From Bacillus sp. Xin1 (GTDB lineage Bacteria; Bacillota; Bacilli; Bacillales; Bacillaceae_G), in assembly GCF_013314535.1 (NCBI RefSeq), contig NZ_JABUAE010000009.1:1-64000 (forward strand): a stretch of 64,000 nucleotides of DNA, read 5' to 3'. This document shows, piece by piece, positions 8,807 to 17,516 of this stretch. The notes under the pieces were generated by a model. The model ran no database searches. It was not told the DNA's origin and was given only the letters and a program-made list of their open reading frames with translations. A program made the translations under genes and the position numbers. The first letter of the stretch is position 1. Every line of letters begins with the position of its first letter.

Positions 8807-9679
8807 TTATTTTACCCAACCAAGAAGCATTTCCCGCACGAATTTGCTTGCTGCGATTGGTGTTTGGTCACTATGATCGTATACTGGAGCTACTTCTACT
8901 AAGTCTGCTCCAACTACTTTTATATTTGAATTTGCAATTGCTACGATGGAATCTAATAGTTCTTTAGATGTGATACCACCAGCTTCTAATGTCCCTGTTC
9001 CAGGAGCATGTGCTGGATCTAATACGTCGATATCAATTGTGACATAGACTGGGCGTCCTGCAAGCTTTGGCAATACTTCTTTTAACGGTTCTAATACGTC
9101 AAATTTGTATAGGTTCATGCCCACTTCTTTTGCCCATTCGAATTCTTCTTTCATTCCAGAACGAATTCCGAAAGAATATACGTTTTCCGGACCAATTAAA
9201 TCGCACACTTTACGAATCGGTGTAGAGTGAGATAACGGCTCCCCTTCATACGACTCACGTAAATCAGTATGAGCATCCATATGAATAATTGCTAAATCCG
9301 AATATTTTTTTGCCATTGCCTTAAAAATTGGCCAAGACACTAGGTGCTCACCGCCGAGACCTAATGGAAACTTACCAGCATCTAATAGTTTTGCTACATA
9401 TTCTTCAATCATGTCTATGCTGCGCTGTGGGTTTCCGAATGGTAACGGAATATCACCAGCATCAAAATATTTCACTTCTTCTAGTTCACGATCTAAATAT
9501 GGACTATATTCTTCTAGTCCAAGTGATACTTCACGAATACGTGCAGGGCCAAAACGGGAACCTGGACGGTAGCTTACTGTCCAATCCATTGGCATTCCGT
9601 AAATAACAGCCTCTGACTCTTCAAAACTTGGATGACTTTTAATAAATACTTTACCTGAATAAGCTTCATCAAAACGCAT
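8807..9679 (-). CDS. speB: Agmatinase
   Basis: This 290-residue ureohydrolase converts agmatine to putrescine and urea. All dinuclear Mn ligands are present: His112 in GGEH, Asp135/His137/Asp139 in MDAHTD, and Asp216/Asp218 in TIDIDVLDPAHAPGTGT. The length and the early GSRFGPARIRE motif are typical of SpeB. AGGAGG precedes the ATG. It lies downstream of speE on the same strand, so the pair makes putrescine and then spermidine, but the 245-bp gap with a repeat suggests partly separate transcripts. Confidence 0.95.
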   Translation of the reverse strand: MRFDEAYSGKVFIKSHPSFEESEAVIYGMPMDWTVSYRPGSRFGPARIREVSLGLEEYSPYLDRELEEVKYFDAGDIPLPFGNPQRSIDMIEEYVAKLLDAGKFPLGLGGEHLVSWPIFKAMAKKYSDLAIIHMDAHTDLRESYEGEPLSHSTPIRKVCDLIGPENVYSFGIRSGMKEEFEWAKEVGMNLYKFDVLEPLKEVLPKLAGRPVYVTIDIDVLDPAHAPGTGTLEAGGITSKELLDSIVAIANSNIKVVGADLVEVAPVYDHSDQTPIAASKFVREMLLGWVK

Positions 9680-9839
9680 ATTCTTTTCCTCCTTATGTGG
9701 AACTTAAGGTATCCCAACCTTTCATTATTTCTCAAATTTGGAGCACTATACTCCTCTTTCTCGATTTACCTCAATCTTCTTTTAACGATAAGAAGATTAT
9801 TTCATTTATAGTAGCGAAAGCAGCTAGCATGTCCGTTCT

Positions 9840-9924
9840 ATCGTACACCTTGAATGAGCCACTTCCGCTTTTCTTTCGTCTAGCTACAGCGGCTAGAATG
9901 CTCGGTGGCTTCGCTTCCGCTTTT
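9840..9924. repeat. Bacillaceae-type intergenic repeat, copy 2
   Basis: This contains GAGCCACTTCCGCTTTT and then CTAGCTACAGCGGCTAGAAT followed by GCTCGGTGGCTTCGCTTCC. It is the second copy of the motif found at 8696, placed between speB and speE and ending at the speE stop codon. Confidence 0.55.
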
Positions 9925-10752
9925 CTATTTAATTAAATCTCCAACAAACTTTGGTAATACGAATGCTGCTTTGTGCAGTTCTTTTGTGTAATATTTCGTT
10001 TCAATTTCGTGGAAACGCTCTTCGCTTACTTTTAATGGATCGTGTTCTTTAGATCCAATTGTGAATGTCCACATTCCACTTGGGTATGTTGGGATATTCG
10101 CTGTGTATAGACGTGTAATTGGGAAGATTTCTTTTACGTCTTTAAACACAGTTGAAATTAATTCTGGTGTAAACCAAGGGTTGTCCGTTTGCGCAACGAA
10201 GATACCGTCTGCTTTTAACGCTTTTGAGATTCCCGCGTAGAATCCTTTTGTAAATAAGTTTACTGCTGGACCTACTGGCTCCGTAGAGTCAACCATGATT
10301 ACATCATATTCATTTTCACTTTCTGCGATGTGTAGGAAACCGTCTCCTACTTTTACTTCAACGCGCTCGTTATCTAATGCACCTGCAATTGATGGTAAGT
10401 ACTGTTTAGAGTACTCAATTACTTTACCGTCGATTTCAACAAGTGTTGCTTTCTTTACGCTTGGGTGCTTTAATACTTCACGGATTACACCACCGTCACC
10501 ACCGCCAACAACTAATACGTTCTCAGGGTTTGGATGTGTAAATAAAGGTACGTGTGCTACCATTTCATGATACACGAACTCGTCCTTCTCTGTTGTCATA
10601 ACCATGCCATCTAAAATAAGCATGTTTCCGAATTCTTCAGTTTCAACCATATCAAGCTTTTGAAATTCTGTTTGCTCCGTATGTAATGTGCGGTTAATAC
10701 GCGCCGTAATTCCAAAATGTTTTGTTTGTTTTTCAGTGAACCATAGTTCCAT
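9925..10752 (-). CDS. speE: Spermidine synthase
   Basis: The 275-residue polyamine aminopropyltransferase moves the aminopropyl group of decarboxylated SAM to putrescine. The Rossmann glycine loop VVGGGDGG (83-88) and the catalytic aspartate loop [10 protein letters not shown] (Asp155) are intact, as is the N-terminal beta domain beginning MELWFTEKQ. The ATG at 10752 follows AAAGGCG. Together with speB it forms the polyamine locus in the same order as in B. subtilis. Confidence 0.95.
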   Translation of the reverse strand: MELWFTEKQTKHFGITARINRTLHTEQTEFQKLDMVETEEFGNMLILDGMVMTTEKDEFVYHEMVAHVPLFTHPNPENVLVVGGGDGGVIREVLKHPSVKKATLVEIDGKVIEYSKQYLPSIAGALDNERVEVKVGDGFLHIAESENEYDVIMVDSTEPVGPAVNLFTKGFYAGISKALKADGIFVAQTDNPWFTPELISTVFKDVKEIFPITRLYTANIPTYPSGMWTFTIGSKEHDPLKVSEERFHEIETKYYTKELHKAAFVLPKFVGDLIK

Positions 10753-11095
10753 CGTACAATCACGCCTTTCGCTGCAAATTTATAATAGGGACATCATTAA
10801 TGTCCCCTAACAAAAATAAAACAAAACATACAAAATGTATAGTTAAAAGTACAAAAATACCGAAAATATATTTTAATTAAAGTATTTTTATTCACATATT
10901 ACTTAAACACTATATTTAACAATAAAGAAAACCCTTTCTTATAACAGGGTTCATCAAGCCGTGGAGAAAGGAAAATGCTATAAGATTATAAAAAGAAACA
11001 TGGTGATTTGATGAGGGTTTTTCGTATAAAGTGATGAATGAAATTTTATCGGCGATTCGACAAAGGATATCGACTAACCAACAAAAAACGACAAA
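10753..11095. other. AT-rich intergenic region upstream of speE
   Basis: There is no plausible gene. It carries the speE leader near 10753-10800, and an imperfect T-rich stretch at 10930-11030. No recognised regulatory motif was found. Confidence 0.4.
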
Positions 11096-11125
11096 AAACA
11101 GGAGCCCCTAGCTCCTGTTTCCCAA
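11096..11125 (-). terminator. Terminator of the MFS-MerR operon
   Basis: AAACAGGAGC (11096-11105) pairs with GCTCCTGTTT (11111-11120). Read on the minus strand the stem runs into TTTTTTGTCG. Confidence 0.8.
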
Positions 11126-11133
11126 CAAGCTGG

Positions 11134-12297
11134 TTATGAAAGGGTTTCTGCTTCTAATTTAGAACCTTCTCGAACAGGAATTAAAATCATGATACAACCA
11201 ACTAGTACAACGATTCCCCCAACTAAAAATGGACTTTGTGGTGAAATTGTATGGCCAATAATTCCTGATAAAATTGGTGCAATCGCCCCACCAAGCCAAC
11301 GGACGAAATTGTATACACCAGACGTAATAGATCTTTCATAAGGTGAAATATCCATGACATAGCTTGTATACAGAGCGTTATTTAATCCAGATGTTAATCC
11401 AGATAAAACGATAAGAACGATTTGCAACCACATCACTTTAACAAAGAATAACGCAATTAACAGAATCGCGAATACAAATAAACTAAATCTTAACAATGCT
11501 TTTTGTTCATATTTCCCTTCTAACTTGTGTGCTAATATTGCAGACCCATATGCTAGCGCAAGTCCCCAGCCGCAAAATACGAAACCGAGTTGAATTGCAG
11601 ATAGATGCATAATGAGTGGTGAATATGCTAATACAACGAAAAATCCATAATAATATAACATGCCTGAAATTGCACCTTGCATAAATGGTTTATATTTAAT
11701 TAGGTTAAGTAATTCACCTACTCCAGCGGCTTTACGCTGCACTTTACGCTCCGGTTCTTTTACAAAAAAGAAAACAAGAATAAATGCTAATAAAATTAAA
11801 AGACTTGTCGCAAAAAACGGGTATCGCCAAGAATATCCGCCAAGTAATCCACCTAATAATGGACCACCTGCCATCCCTAAACCAATCGCAGCTTCGTATA
11901 AACCAACTGCTTCATGTACTTCTTTACTTAAAGCAATTAATAATGTCATCGCTGTTGCGAAAAACATCGCATTTCCTAGCCCCCAGCCAGCGCGGAAAAG
12001 AGATAACTGTGCAATCGTTTGTGATATACCGCATATAAAAGCAAATACAGTTACAATCGATAAACCAATTGTCATCATTCTCTTATCGCCAAATCGTGCT
12101 GCAAATAAACCAGCAGGCAACATCATAATTGCCATCGTTAAAATATATGCTGTAAATAACATTTCCACTTGCCAATGTGTGGCACCAATTTTCTCAGCAA
12201 TAATCGGCAAAATAGGATCGACTACTCCGATGCCTGAAAAGGCAAGGAAAGTAGCCGGTACTGTAATCAATCTTCCCAATTTTTGTTTGCTCTCCAT
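11134..12297 (-). CDS. MFS transporter, probable drug efflux
   Basis: The 387-residue protein has 12 predicted membrane segments. The loop 2-3 motif A (GLFAARFGDKRMM) and the segment-5 motif C region (GLGMAGGPLLGGLLGG) are those of drug:H+ antiporters of the 12-TM group. It sits 5 bp behind a MerR-family regulator in one operon, the usual arrangement for an inducible efflux pump. The substrate cannot be told from sequence. Confidence 0.82.
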   Translation of the reverse strand: MESKQKLGRLITVPATFLAFSGIGVVDPILPIIAEKIGATHWQVEMLFTAYILTMAIMMLPAGLFAARFGDKRMMTIGLSIVTVFAFICGISQTIAQLSLFRAGWGLGNAMFFATAMTLLIALSKEVHEAVGLYEAAIGLGMAGGPLLGGLLGGYSWRYPFFATSLLILLAFILVFFFVKEPERKVQRKAAGVGELLNLIKYKPFMQGAISGMLYYYGFFVVLAYSPLIMHLSAIQLGFVFCGWGLALAYGSAILAHKLEGKYEQKALLRFSLFVFAILLIALFFVKVMWLQIVLIVLSGLTSGLNNALYTSYVMDISPYERSITSGVYNFVRWLGGAIAPILSGIIGHTISPQSPFLVGGIVVLVGCIMILIPVREGSKLEAETLS

Positions 12298-12302
12298 TTT
12301 TA

Positions 12303-12710
12303 TTACTCTCCTTTTGTTTCCTCCAAGAATCTAGTTGCGCGCTCTAAACTAGTCTCTAATTCTGATTTCACGCGCTCTATTTGTTTCATTTTTGTATCAA
12401 GAGTTTGTACTTGGTTCTCAAGCATATCCTTAATTTCTTGAATCACTGCACGATCACGTGGATTTTCGCTATTTCTTCTTTGCTCCATGCGCTCTTTTAA
12501 TGATAAGAAATGATGCATTTCTTGAAGTGTAATTCCTAATACTTCTTTTGCTTCTACAATCCTCTTAATACGTGTAATATCTTCATCTGTATAAAGACGA
12601 ATATTTCCTTCACTACGCTCCGGCGGATGAATCAGGCCAATTTCCTCATAATAACGAAGTGTACGCTTTGTTAATCCAACTTGCTTTGTTACTTCATCAA
12701 TCTTATACAT
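12303..12710 (-). CDS. MerR family transcriptional regulator
   Basis: The 135-residue protein has an N-terminal MerR winged helix (YKIDEVTKQVGLTKRTLRYYEE, then a wing with NIRLYTDEDI) and a C-terminal coiled coil (about 80-132) for dimerisation. There are no cysteines for metal binding, so it is more likely a drug or redox-type regulator. I start it at the ATG at 12710, since GAAGGAGG is just upstream; an earlier in-frame ATG would include that binding site in the coding region. It is the first gene of the operon with the MFS pump and probably controls it and itself. Confidence 0.85.
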   Translation of the reverse strand: MYKIDEVTKQVGLTKRTLRYYEEIGLIHPPERSEGNIRLYTDEDITRIKRIVEAKEVLGITLQEMHHFLSLKERMEQRRNSENPRDRAVIQEIKDMLENQVQTLDTKMKQIERVKSELETSLERATRFLEETKGE

Positions 12711-12739
12711 GTATATTCCTCCTTCTATCACATCATTAC

Positions 12740-12768
12740 ATTTTACGTTAACGTTAACTTTTGTGCAA
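12740..12768 (-). promoter_or_regulatory. Candidate promoter with MerR-type operator
   Basis: On the minus strand a -35-like TTGCAC (12763-12768) and a -10-like TAAAAT (12740-12745) are 17 bp apart. The spacer contains the perfect palindrome GTTAACGTTAAC (12747-12758). A dyad inside the spacer is how MerR proteins bind. An operator for the adjacent regulator is inferred. Confidence 0.5.
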
Positions 12769-12861
12769 CTATTATACTTTTGTAAATGTTTGGCATATGA
12801 ATTGTATTTTTTTCACCGTAGTTTCATAATGAAAGAAATGAACTCACAAGGAGATTTTCAG

Positions 12862-13587
12862 ATGAAAAAACCACTTATTTTTGCCCATCGCGGAGTGAAA
12901 GGCACACATCCAGAAAATACAATGATCGCTTTCCAAGAAGCAGAGCGCGTTGGTGCTCACGGCATTGAACTTGACGTTCACCTTGCGAAAGATGGTGAGC
13001 TTGTTGTAATTCACGATGAGACTGTTGACCGTACGACAAATGGGATTGGACTTGTTTCTGAGAAAACAGTAGCGGAATTACAATCGCTTGATGCAGGAAG
13101 CCATAAAGACCCCTCTTTTCACCAAGCAAAAATCCCAACCTTACGAGAAGTTCTCATTTGGTTATCTACGACAAATTTACAACTTAATATTGAATTAAAA
13201 ACAGACGTAATCCACTATCCAGGTATCGAAGAGAAAGTTGTTGATCTTGTTCGGGAATATCACCTTTTAAACCAAATTATATTCTCATCGTTTAACCATG
13301 ATTCTGTTTCTTTGCTTGCAGAACTTGCTCCTGGAATCCCGAGAGCTATCTTATATGATGAACCAATTGCTGATCCAATTGCTGAAGCAAAGAAAAGAGA
13401 AGCGACCGGATTACACCCTAATTTTCAGCTATTAACAAAAGAATTTGTCCAAACTGCACAGCAACAAGGATATGTATTCCGACCCTATACAATCAATGAA
13501 TATAAAGATTTACAAACTATGATTGATTACAGCGTAGATGTTATTATTACAGATTGGCCGATGCGTGCTTTTGAGCTCCTTTCTTAA
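12862..13587 (+). CDS. Glycerophosphodiester phosphodiesterase
   Basis: The 241-residue TIM-barrel enzyme hydrolyses deacylated phospholipids to glycerol 3-phosphate and an alcohol. Catalytic residues are visible: His9-Arg10 in AHRG, Glu36 and Asp38 in IELDVHL, and His51 in VIHDE. There is no signal peptide, so it is cytosolic (UgpQ/YqiK type). The ATG at 12862 has AAGGAG 8 nt upstream. It is transcribed divergently from the MerR operon. Confidence 0.92.
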   Translation: MKKPLIFAHRGVKGTHPENTMIAFQEAERVGAHGIELDVHLAKDGELVVIHDETVDRTTNGIGLVSEKTVAELQSLDAGSHKDPSFHQAKIPTLREVLIWLSTTNLQLNIELKTDVIHYPGIEEKVVDLVREYHLLNQIIFSSFNHDSVSLLAELAPGIPRAILYDEPIADPIAEAKKREATGLHPNFQLLTKEFVQTAQQQGYVFRPYTINEYKDLQTMIDYSVDVIITDWPMRAFELLS

Positions 13588-13610
13588 ATAAGGGAGCTCT
13601 TTTTTGTTTT
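13573..13610 (+). terminator. Terminator of the GDPD gene
   Basis: GAGCTCC and GGGAGCTC form a stem with the stop codon in its loop, followed by TTTTTTGTTTT. Confidence 0.85.
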
Positions 13611-13642
13611 GTGTTTAAAATACGAAAAAACCCTCAATACTA

Positions 13643-13800
13643 TTAAAGTGAAACTTTAATCAGTGAGGGGTTCCTCATCTCCCACTGATTATTAGCCTTC
13701 ACCAATCGGGCTTTTACGGGAAATTTATCCCTCCACCTCACTTCTTTTCCTTTGCTAAGGTTTGAGGTAGGGGATTACTGCCCTCGAATAGCGGGATAAA
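13643..13800 (+). repeat. bcr1 element, copy A
   Basis: This roughly 158-bp unit begins AAAGTGAAACTTTAATCAGT and ends TAGCGGGATAAA. It contains the internal ATCGGGCTTTTACGGG block shared by all copies here. The flanks are TTAAA on the left and ATAAA on the right, close to the TTTAT/ATAAA target duplication known for bcr1. It lies just upstream of the PBP gene. Confidence 0.88.
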
Positions 13801-13825
13801 AGTATATGATGAGGGGATGAAAAAG

Positions 13826-15877
13826 ATGGATCAAACTATAAATCCAAAACTTAAAAAATATAAACGTCTTTTCTTCACCGCACTTTTTTCATGCGTTCTT
13901 TTTTTCGTTTTTTCTTTTTTTATTATCATTATTGTTGCAAAGATTATGGGACCACCTCCCATTGCTGTTCCACAAACAAGCACCTTTTATGCGAATGATG
14001 ATACTGTAATGGGACAAAGTAATGGAATGCAAAAGCGCTATAACGTGTCCCTCGACCAAATTTCTCCTTATGTAAGAGAAGCGACGCTTTCTATTGAAGA
14101 CCAACGATTTTATAATCATCATGGTTTTGATATGAAACGAATTGCTGGCGCAATCGTTGCAGATATAAAAGCAATGGCAAAGGTTCAAGGTGCTAGCACG
14201 ATTACGCAGCAGTATGCCCGTAATCTATATTTAGATCATGATAAAACTTGGAAAAGAAAAGCGTTAGAAGCACTCTATACGATTCGCCTTGAGGTCAATT
14301 ACAATAAGAATCATATTTTAGAAGGATATTTAAATACAATTTATTATGGGCACGGCGCTTATGGTATTGAAGCTGCTTCTCGTCTTTACTTTAATAAATC
14401 AGCTAGTGACTTAACATTAGCAGAGGCAAGTATGTTAGCTGGCATTCCAAAAGGTCCTAGCGTATACTCTCCCCATGTAAAAGAAGAACGGGCAAAAACA
14501 AGGCAGTCTATTATTTTAGATGAAATGGTAGAACAAGGATATATTACAAAAAATCAAGCAAATTCTGCGAAACAAGAAAAGCTTGCGTTTGCTTCGTTAG
14601 AAACAAAAAAGGTCACAGAAATTGCACCTTATTTTCAGGACGCTGTACAATCATCTCTCCTCCATGACATTGGACTCGATGAGCAAACTTTGCAGCGTGG
14701 TGGACTCCGTATCTATACAACACTAGACCCAAAACTACAAACAATAGCTGAGCAAGCTGTAAAAGATACGATTCCAGAAACAACTAGTATACAAACGGCT
14801 CTTGTCTCAATGAATCCAAAAACAGGGGAAGTAGCAGCTCTTGTTGGTGGAAAAGATTATAAAGAGAGTCAATTTAACAGAGCGATTCAAGCGGCTCGCC
14901 AACCAGGGTCCACCTTTAAGCCGTTTTTATATTACGCGGCACTCGAAAAAGGATTTACACCAGCGACTCGCTTAAAAAGTGAATATACGGTATTTACGTT
15001 AGGTGATGGTGTTTCTAAATATAAACCGAAAAATTATAAAGATTATTATGCCGATGACTTTGTAACGATGGCGCAAGCTCTTGCAGTATCAGATAACGTA
15101 TATGCTGTGAAAACACATTTATTTTTAGGCGAAGATTCTCTTACTAAAACTGCGAAACAATTCGGTATTACAAGTTCATTAAAAGACGTACCGTCCCTTG
15201 CCCTTGGTACTTCTCCTGTCAAACCAATTGAAATGGTGGGCGCATACAGCATGTTTGCAAATGGAGGAAAGCAAGTAAAGCCAACCTTTATCCGTCGCGT
15301 TGTCGATAACGAAGGAAACATTTTATATGATGCACATTTAGAAAGTAAACAAATTCTCGATAAAAACAATACGTTTGTAATGGAAGAGATGATGACAGGA
15401 ATGTTCAATGACAAGCTAAGTGGTTATGCATCTGTTACAGGACATACCCTTCTTCCAAAACTATCGCGTACGTATGCAGGGAAGTCTGGCTCCACAGAAA
15501 CGGATAGCTGGATGATTGGCTTCACGCCGCAAATTGTAACTGGTGTTTGGGTAGGATACGACAGGCCTAAATCTATTTCCAATCCAGCTGAACAAGGCTA
15601 CGCCAAAAAGATTTGGGCCATTGCGATGGAAAAGGGACTAGAAGGTCAGCCTAAAAAGGATTTCAAACAACCAAGTGACGTTGTTGCTGTAAATATCAAT
15701 CCCGAAAATGGGAAAATCGCAACGAAAAGCTGTCCTGTCTCTGTAAAAATGTATTTTACAAAAGGAACAGAACCGACCGAATACTGCATAGATCATGTGG
15801 ATGACAAGGAAGAATTCGAGAAGGCTAGCAAAGAAAAGAAAAAAGAAGGCTGGTGGAAAAGGTATTTTCCATGGTAA
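13826..15877 (+). CDS. Class A penicillin-binding protein (transglycosylase/transpeptidase)
   Basis: The 683-residue bifunctional PBP polymerises and cross-links peptidoglycan. One membrane anchor (about 14-40) precedes a GT51 domain with Glu91 in EDQRFYNHHG, GASTITQQYARNLYL and the RKALEAL.LE block. The transpeptidase domain has SxxK at Ser362 (GSTFKP), SDN, and KSGS at about 553. The ATG at 13826 is preferred, since GAGGGG is 9 nt upstream; an ATG at 13817 touches it. Its position before ywhD-ywhC matches B. subtilis pbpG (PBP2d, a forespore-expressed PBP), but I have not assigned that name. Confidence 0.92.
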   Translation: MDQTINPKLKKYKRLFFTALFSCVLFFVFSFFIIIIVAKIMGPPPIAVPQTSTFYANDDTVMGQSNGMQKRYNVSLDQISPYVREATLSIEDQRFYNHHGFDMKRIAGAIVADIKAMAKVQGASTITQQYARNLYLDHDKTWKRKALEALYTIRLEVNYNKNHILEGYLNTIYYGHGAYGIEAASRLYFNKSASDLTLAEASMLAGIPKGPSVYSPHVKEERAKTRQSIILDEMVEQGYITKNQANSAKQEKLAFASLETKKVTEIAPYFQDAVQSSLLHDIGLDEQTLQRGGLRIYTTLDPKLQTIAEQAVKDTIPETTSIQTALVSMNPKTGEVAALVGGKDYKESQFNRAIQAARQPGSTFKPFLYYAALEKGFTPATRLKSEYTVFTLGDGVSKYKPKNYKDYYADDFVTMAQALAVSDNVYAVKTHLFLGEDSLTKTAKQFGITSSLKDVPSLALGTSPVKPIEMVGAYSMFANGGKQVKPTFIRRVVDNEGNILYDAHLESKQILDKNNTFVMEEMMTGMFNDKLSGYASVTGHTLLPKLSRTYAGKSGSTETDSWMIGFTPQIVTGVWVGYDRPKSISNPAEQGYAKKIWAIAMEKGLEGQPKKDFKQPSDVVAVNINPENGKIATKSCPVSVKMYFTKGTEPTEYCIDHVDDKEEFEKASKEKKKEGWWKRYFPW

Positions 15878-15931
15878 TCCCAATATATTGACCTTTTCAC
15901 ATCACATATCAGTACTTGCCATATAATAGCA

Positions 15932-15965
15932 AAGGCTACCAGAAGTTCTCCTGGTAGCCTTAAAT
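15932..15965. terminator. Bidirectional terminator
   Basis: AAGGCTACCAG (15932-15942) pairs with CTGGTAGCCTT (15951-15961) between the convergent PBP and ywhD genes. Confidence 0.8.
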
Positions 15966-16475
15966 TTATTCTCCTAATAATGCTTGACGCAATTCTTCAC
16001 TAGACTCATTCCAAATTGCTTCATTATGCTCTTTTAAGAATGTGCCAAGCACCTTCTTAGATGGCTCATCCATATGGTCAACCATGATGTGACGTTTTAA
16101 TGATTTATCCATCTTATTTACGTGCTCTGGAAGTGATTTATAACCACGGCGAATTTCACGGTCAACTGTCATTTCACAAGCTGTTACACCTGCATAATAA
16201 GCACCTTTTGCTGTTCTCTCAATCGTTACCCATACGAGCCAATACGGCTTTCCATTTGGAACTTCGTCTTTATTCGTTAAAAATTTAATTCCCTTTTCAA
16301 CAGTACTACGTGCATGCATCGCCCCGATATCAACGAATGCAGTTTGCTCAATTACGTCTACGAAAACAGGTGAAATATTTTCTAAACTTAGTGCTCCAAC
16401 ACCAAAACCACCATGTCCATCTGTTGAATCGTTTTTCACAATATTAAAACCGATTTTTTTCTTTTTCTCTGTCAT
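15966..16475 (-). CDS. ywhD: YwhD family protein
   Basis: This 169-residue cytosolic protein belongs to the YwhD family, which is found in Bacillaceae and has no established function. The start is the ATG at 16475 behind GAGGAGGAG. Recognisable blocks are GFGVGALSLENISPVFVD and the DREIRRGYKSLPEHV segment. It is 25 bp downstream of ywhC and probably co-transcribed with it, as in B. subtilis. Confidence 0.85.
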   Translation of the reverse strand: MTEKKKKIGFNIVKNDSTDGHGGFGVGALSLENISPVFVDVIEQTAFVDIGAMHARSTVEKGIKFLTNKDEVPNGKPYWLVWVTIERTAKGAYYAGVTACEMTVDREIRRGYKSLPEHVNKMDKSLKRHIMVDHMDEPSKKVLGTFLKEHNEAIWNESSEELRQALLGE

Positions 16476-16500
16476 ATGTAAACTCCTCCTCACTCATGTA

Positions 16501-17175
16501 TTACATTAATCCAAATATAGGTGCAATAACGCTTTGCAAAATACCTAATACATACGGAATAACCACCTGGAAGATTGGTTGAATTGTATAACGATCCAGC
16601 GGTGTAATAACAAGAATCAATAAAGCGATCGCTCCATATTTCTCATACTGCGTCATTTTCGCACGAACATTTGCTGGTGCTAAATCTTCAATTACACGAT
16701 ATCCATCAAGTGGTGGAATCGGTAATAGGTTGAACACAAATAAAACAATATTAAGAGTAATAAAAATTTGAAAGAATTGAATTAGCGTATCTGCTACTGC
16801 AAATGGAACTGCATTTAATACACCAAATGTATCTAAACTATATAAAATAATTAACCCAATCGCACTCAAAATGAGGTTACTAATTGGCCCTGCAATCGAA
16901 ACAAGTACACCAGCAAGACGTGGCTTTTTAAAATTATACGGGTTAACAGGAACTGGGCGCGCCCAACCAAATCCAATGATTAATATAGCAATCATCCCTA
17001 TCGGATCTAAATGGGACATTGGCGATAACGTTAAACGCCCCTGCCTTTTCGCGGTATCGTCTCCAAACTTATATGCAACATATGCATGTGCAAATTCATG
17101 CACAGACAATGCAATAACAATAGCCATTGCGACCAACGGTATTTGGTGCAGTGGATATACAAAAAAGTTCTCCAT
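16501..17175 (-). CDS. ywhC: Site-2 protease family (M50) membrane metalloprotease
   Basis: The 224-residue protein has about six membrane segments. The zinc motif HEFAH (His26, Glu27, His30) lies in the first segment, and the third ligand is in NLLPIPPLDGYRV (Asp near 156). It belongs to the short, PDZ-less group-III S2P/rhomboid-like M50 family. No substrate is known. It starts an operon with ywhD. Confidence 0.9.
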   Translation of the reverse strand: MENFFVYPLHQIPLVAMAIVIALSVHEFAHAYVAYKFGDDTAKRQGRLTLSPMSHLDPIGMIAILIIGFGWARPVPVNPYNFKKPRLAGVLVSIAGPISNLILSAIGLIILYSLDTFGVLNAVPFAVADTLIQFFQIFITLNIVLFVFNLLPIPPLDGYRVIEDLAPANVRAKMTQYEKYGAIALLILVITPLDRYTIQPIFQVVIPYVLGILQSVIAPIFGLM

Positions 17176-17280
17176 ACTCCATCTCCTCTTCGTTATGTCG
17201 AAAAAAATATTTTTTTCGATTGTTCTTCTTCATAATCCGTTATAATAAGATTGTAACTTACATAAAAGGAGCGATTGTAC

Positions 17281-17466
17281 ATGCCATACGTAACAGTGAA
17301 AATGCTAGAAGGACGCACAGAAGAACAAAAGAAAGCTCTTGCTGAGAAAGTAACTGCAGCAGTAAGCGAAACAACTGGTGCTCCAGAAGAAAACATCGTT
17401 GTTTTCATCGAAGAAATGTCTAAAAATCATTATGCAGTTGGCGGAAAACGCTTAAGCGACAAATAA
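17281..17466 (+). CDS. ywhB: 4-oxalocrotonate tautomerase family protein
   Basis: The 61-residue monomer has the catalytic Pro directly after the start Met (MPYVTVKMLEGRTEEQKKAL), which becomes the N-terminal base after Met removal, and Arg13 nearby. It is of normal length for a 4-OT that assembles as a hexamer. AAAGGAG precedes the ATG at 17281. It is transcribed divergently from ywhC, as in B. subtilis. The physiological substrate is unknown. Confidence 0.92.
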   Translation: MPYVTVKMLEGRTEEQKKALAEKVTAAVSETTGAPEENIVVFIEEMSKNHYAVGGKRLSDK

Positions 17467-17480
17467 TTTCAAGTTTCTTT

Positions 17481-17516
17481 AATAAGAAGCAGTCCATGGG
17501 GTTGCTTCTTATTTCT
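17481..17516. terminator. Bidirectional terminator
   Basis: AATAAGAAGCA (17481-17491) pairs with TGCTTCTTATT (17503-17513) between the convergent tautomerase and HD genes. Confidence 0.82.

Noticed and set aside
11660-12334. A long plus-strand open frame (224 codons)
   Set aside because: It lies wholly antisense to the MFS transporter gene, has no ribosome binding site, and its Lys/Ile/Pro-rich product matches nothing.
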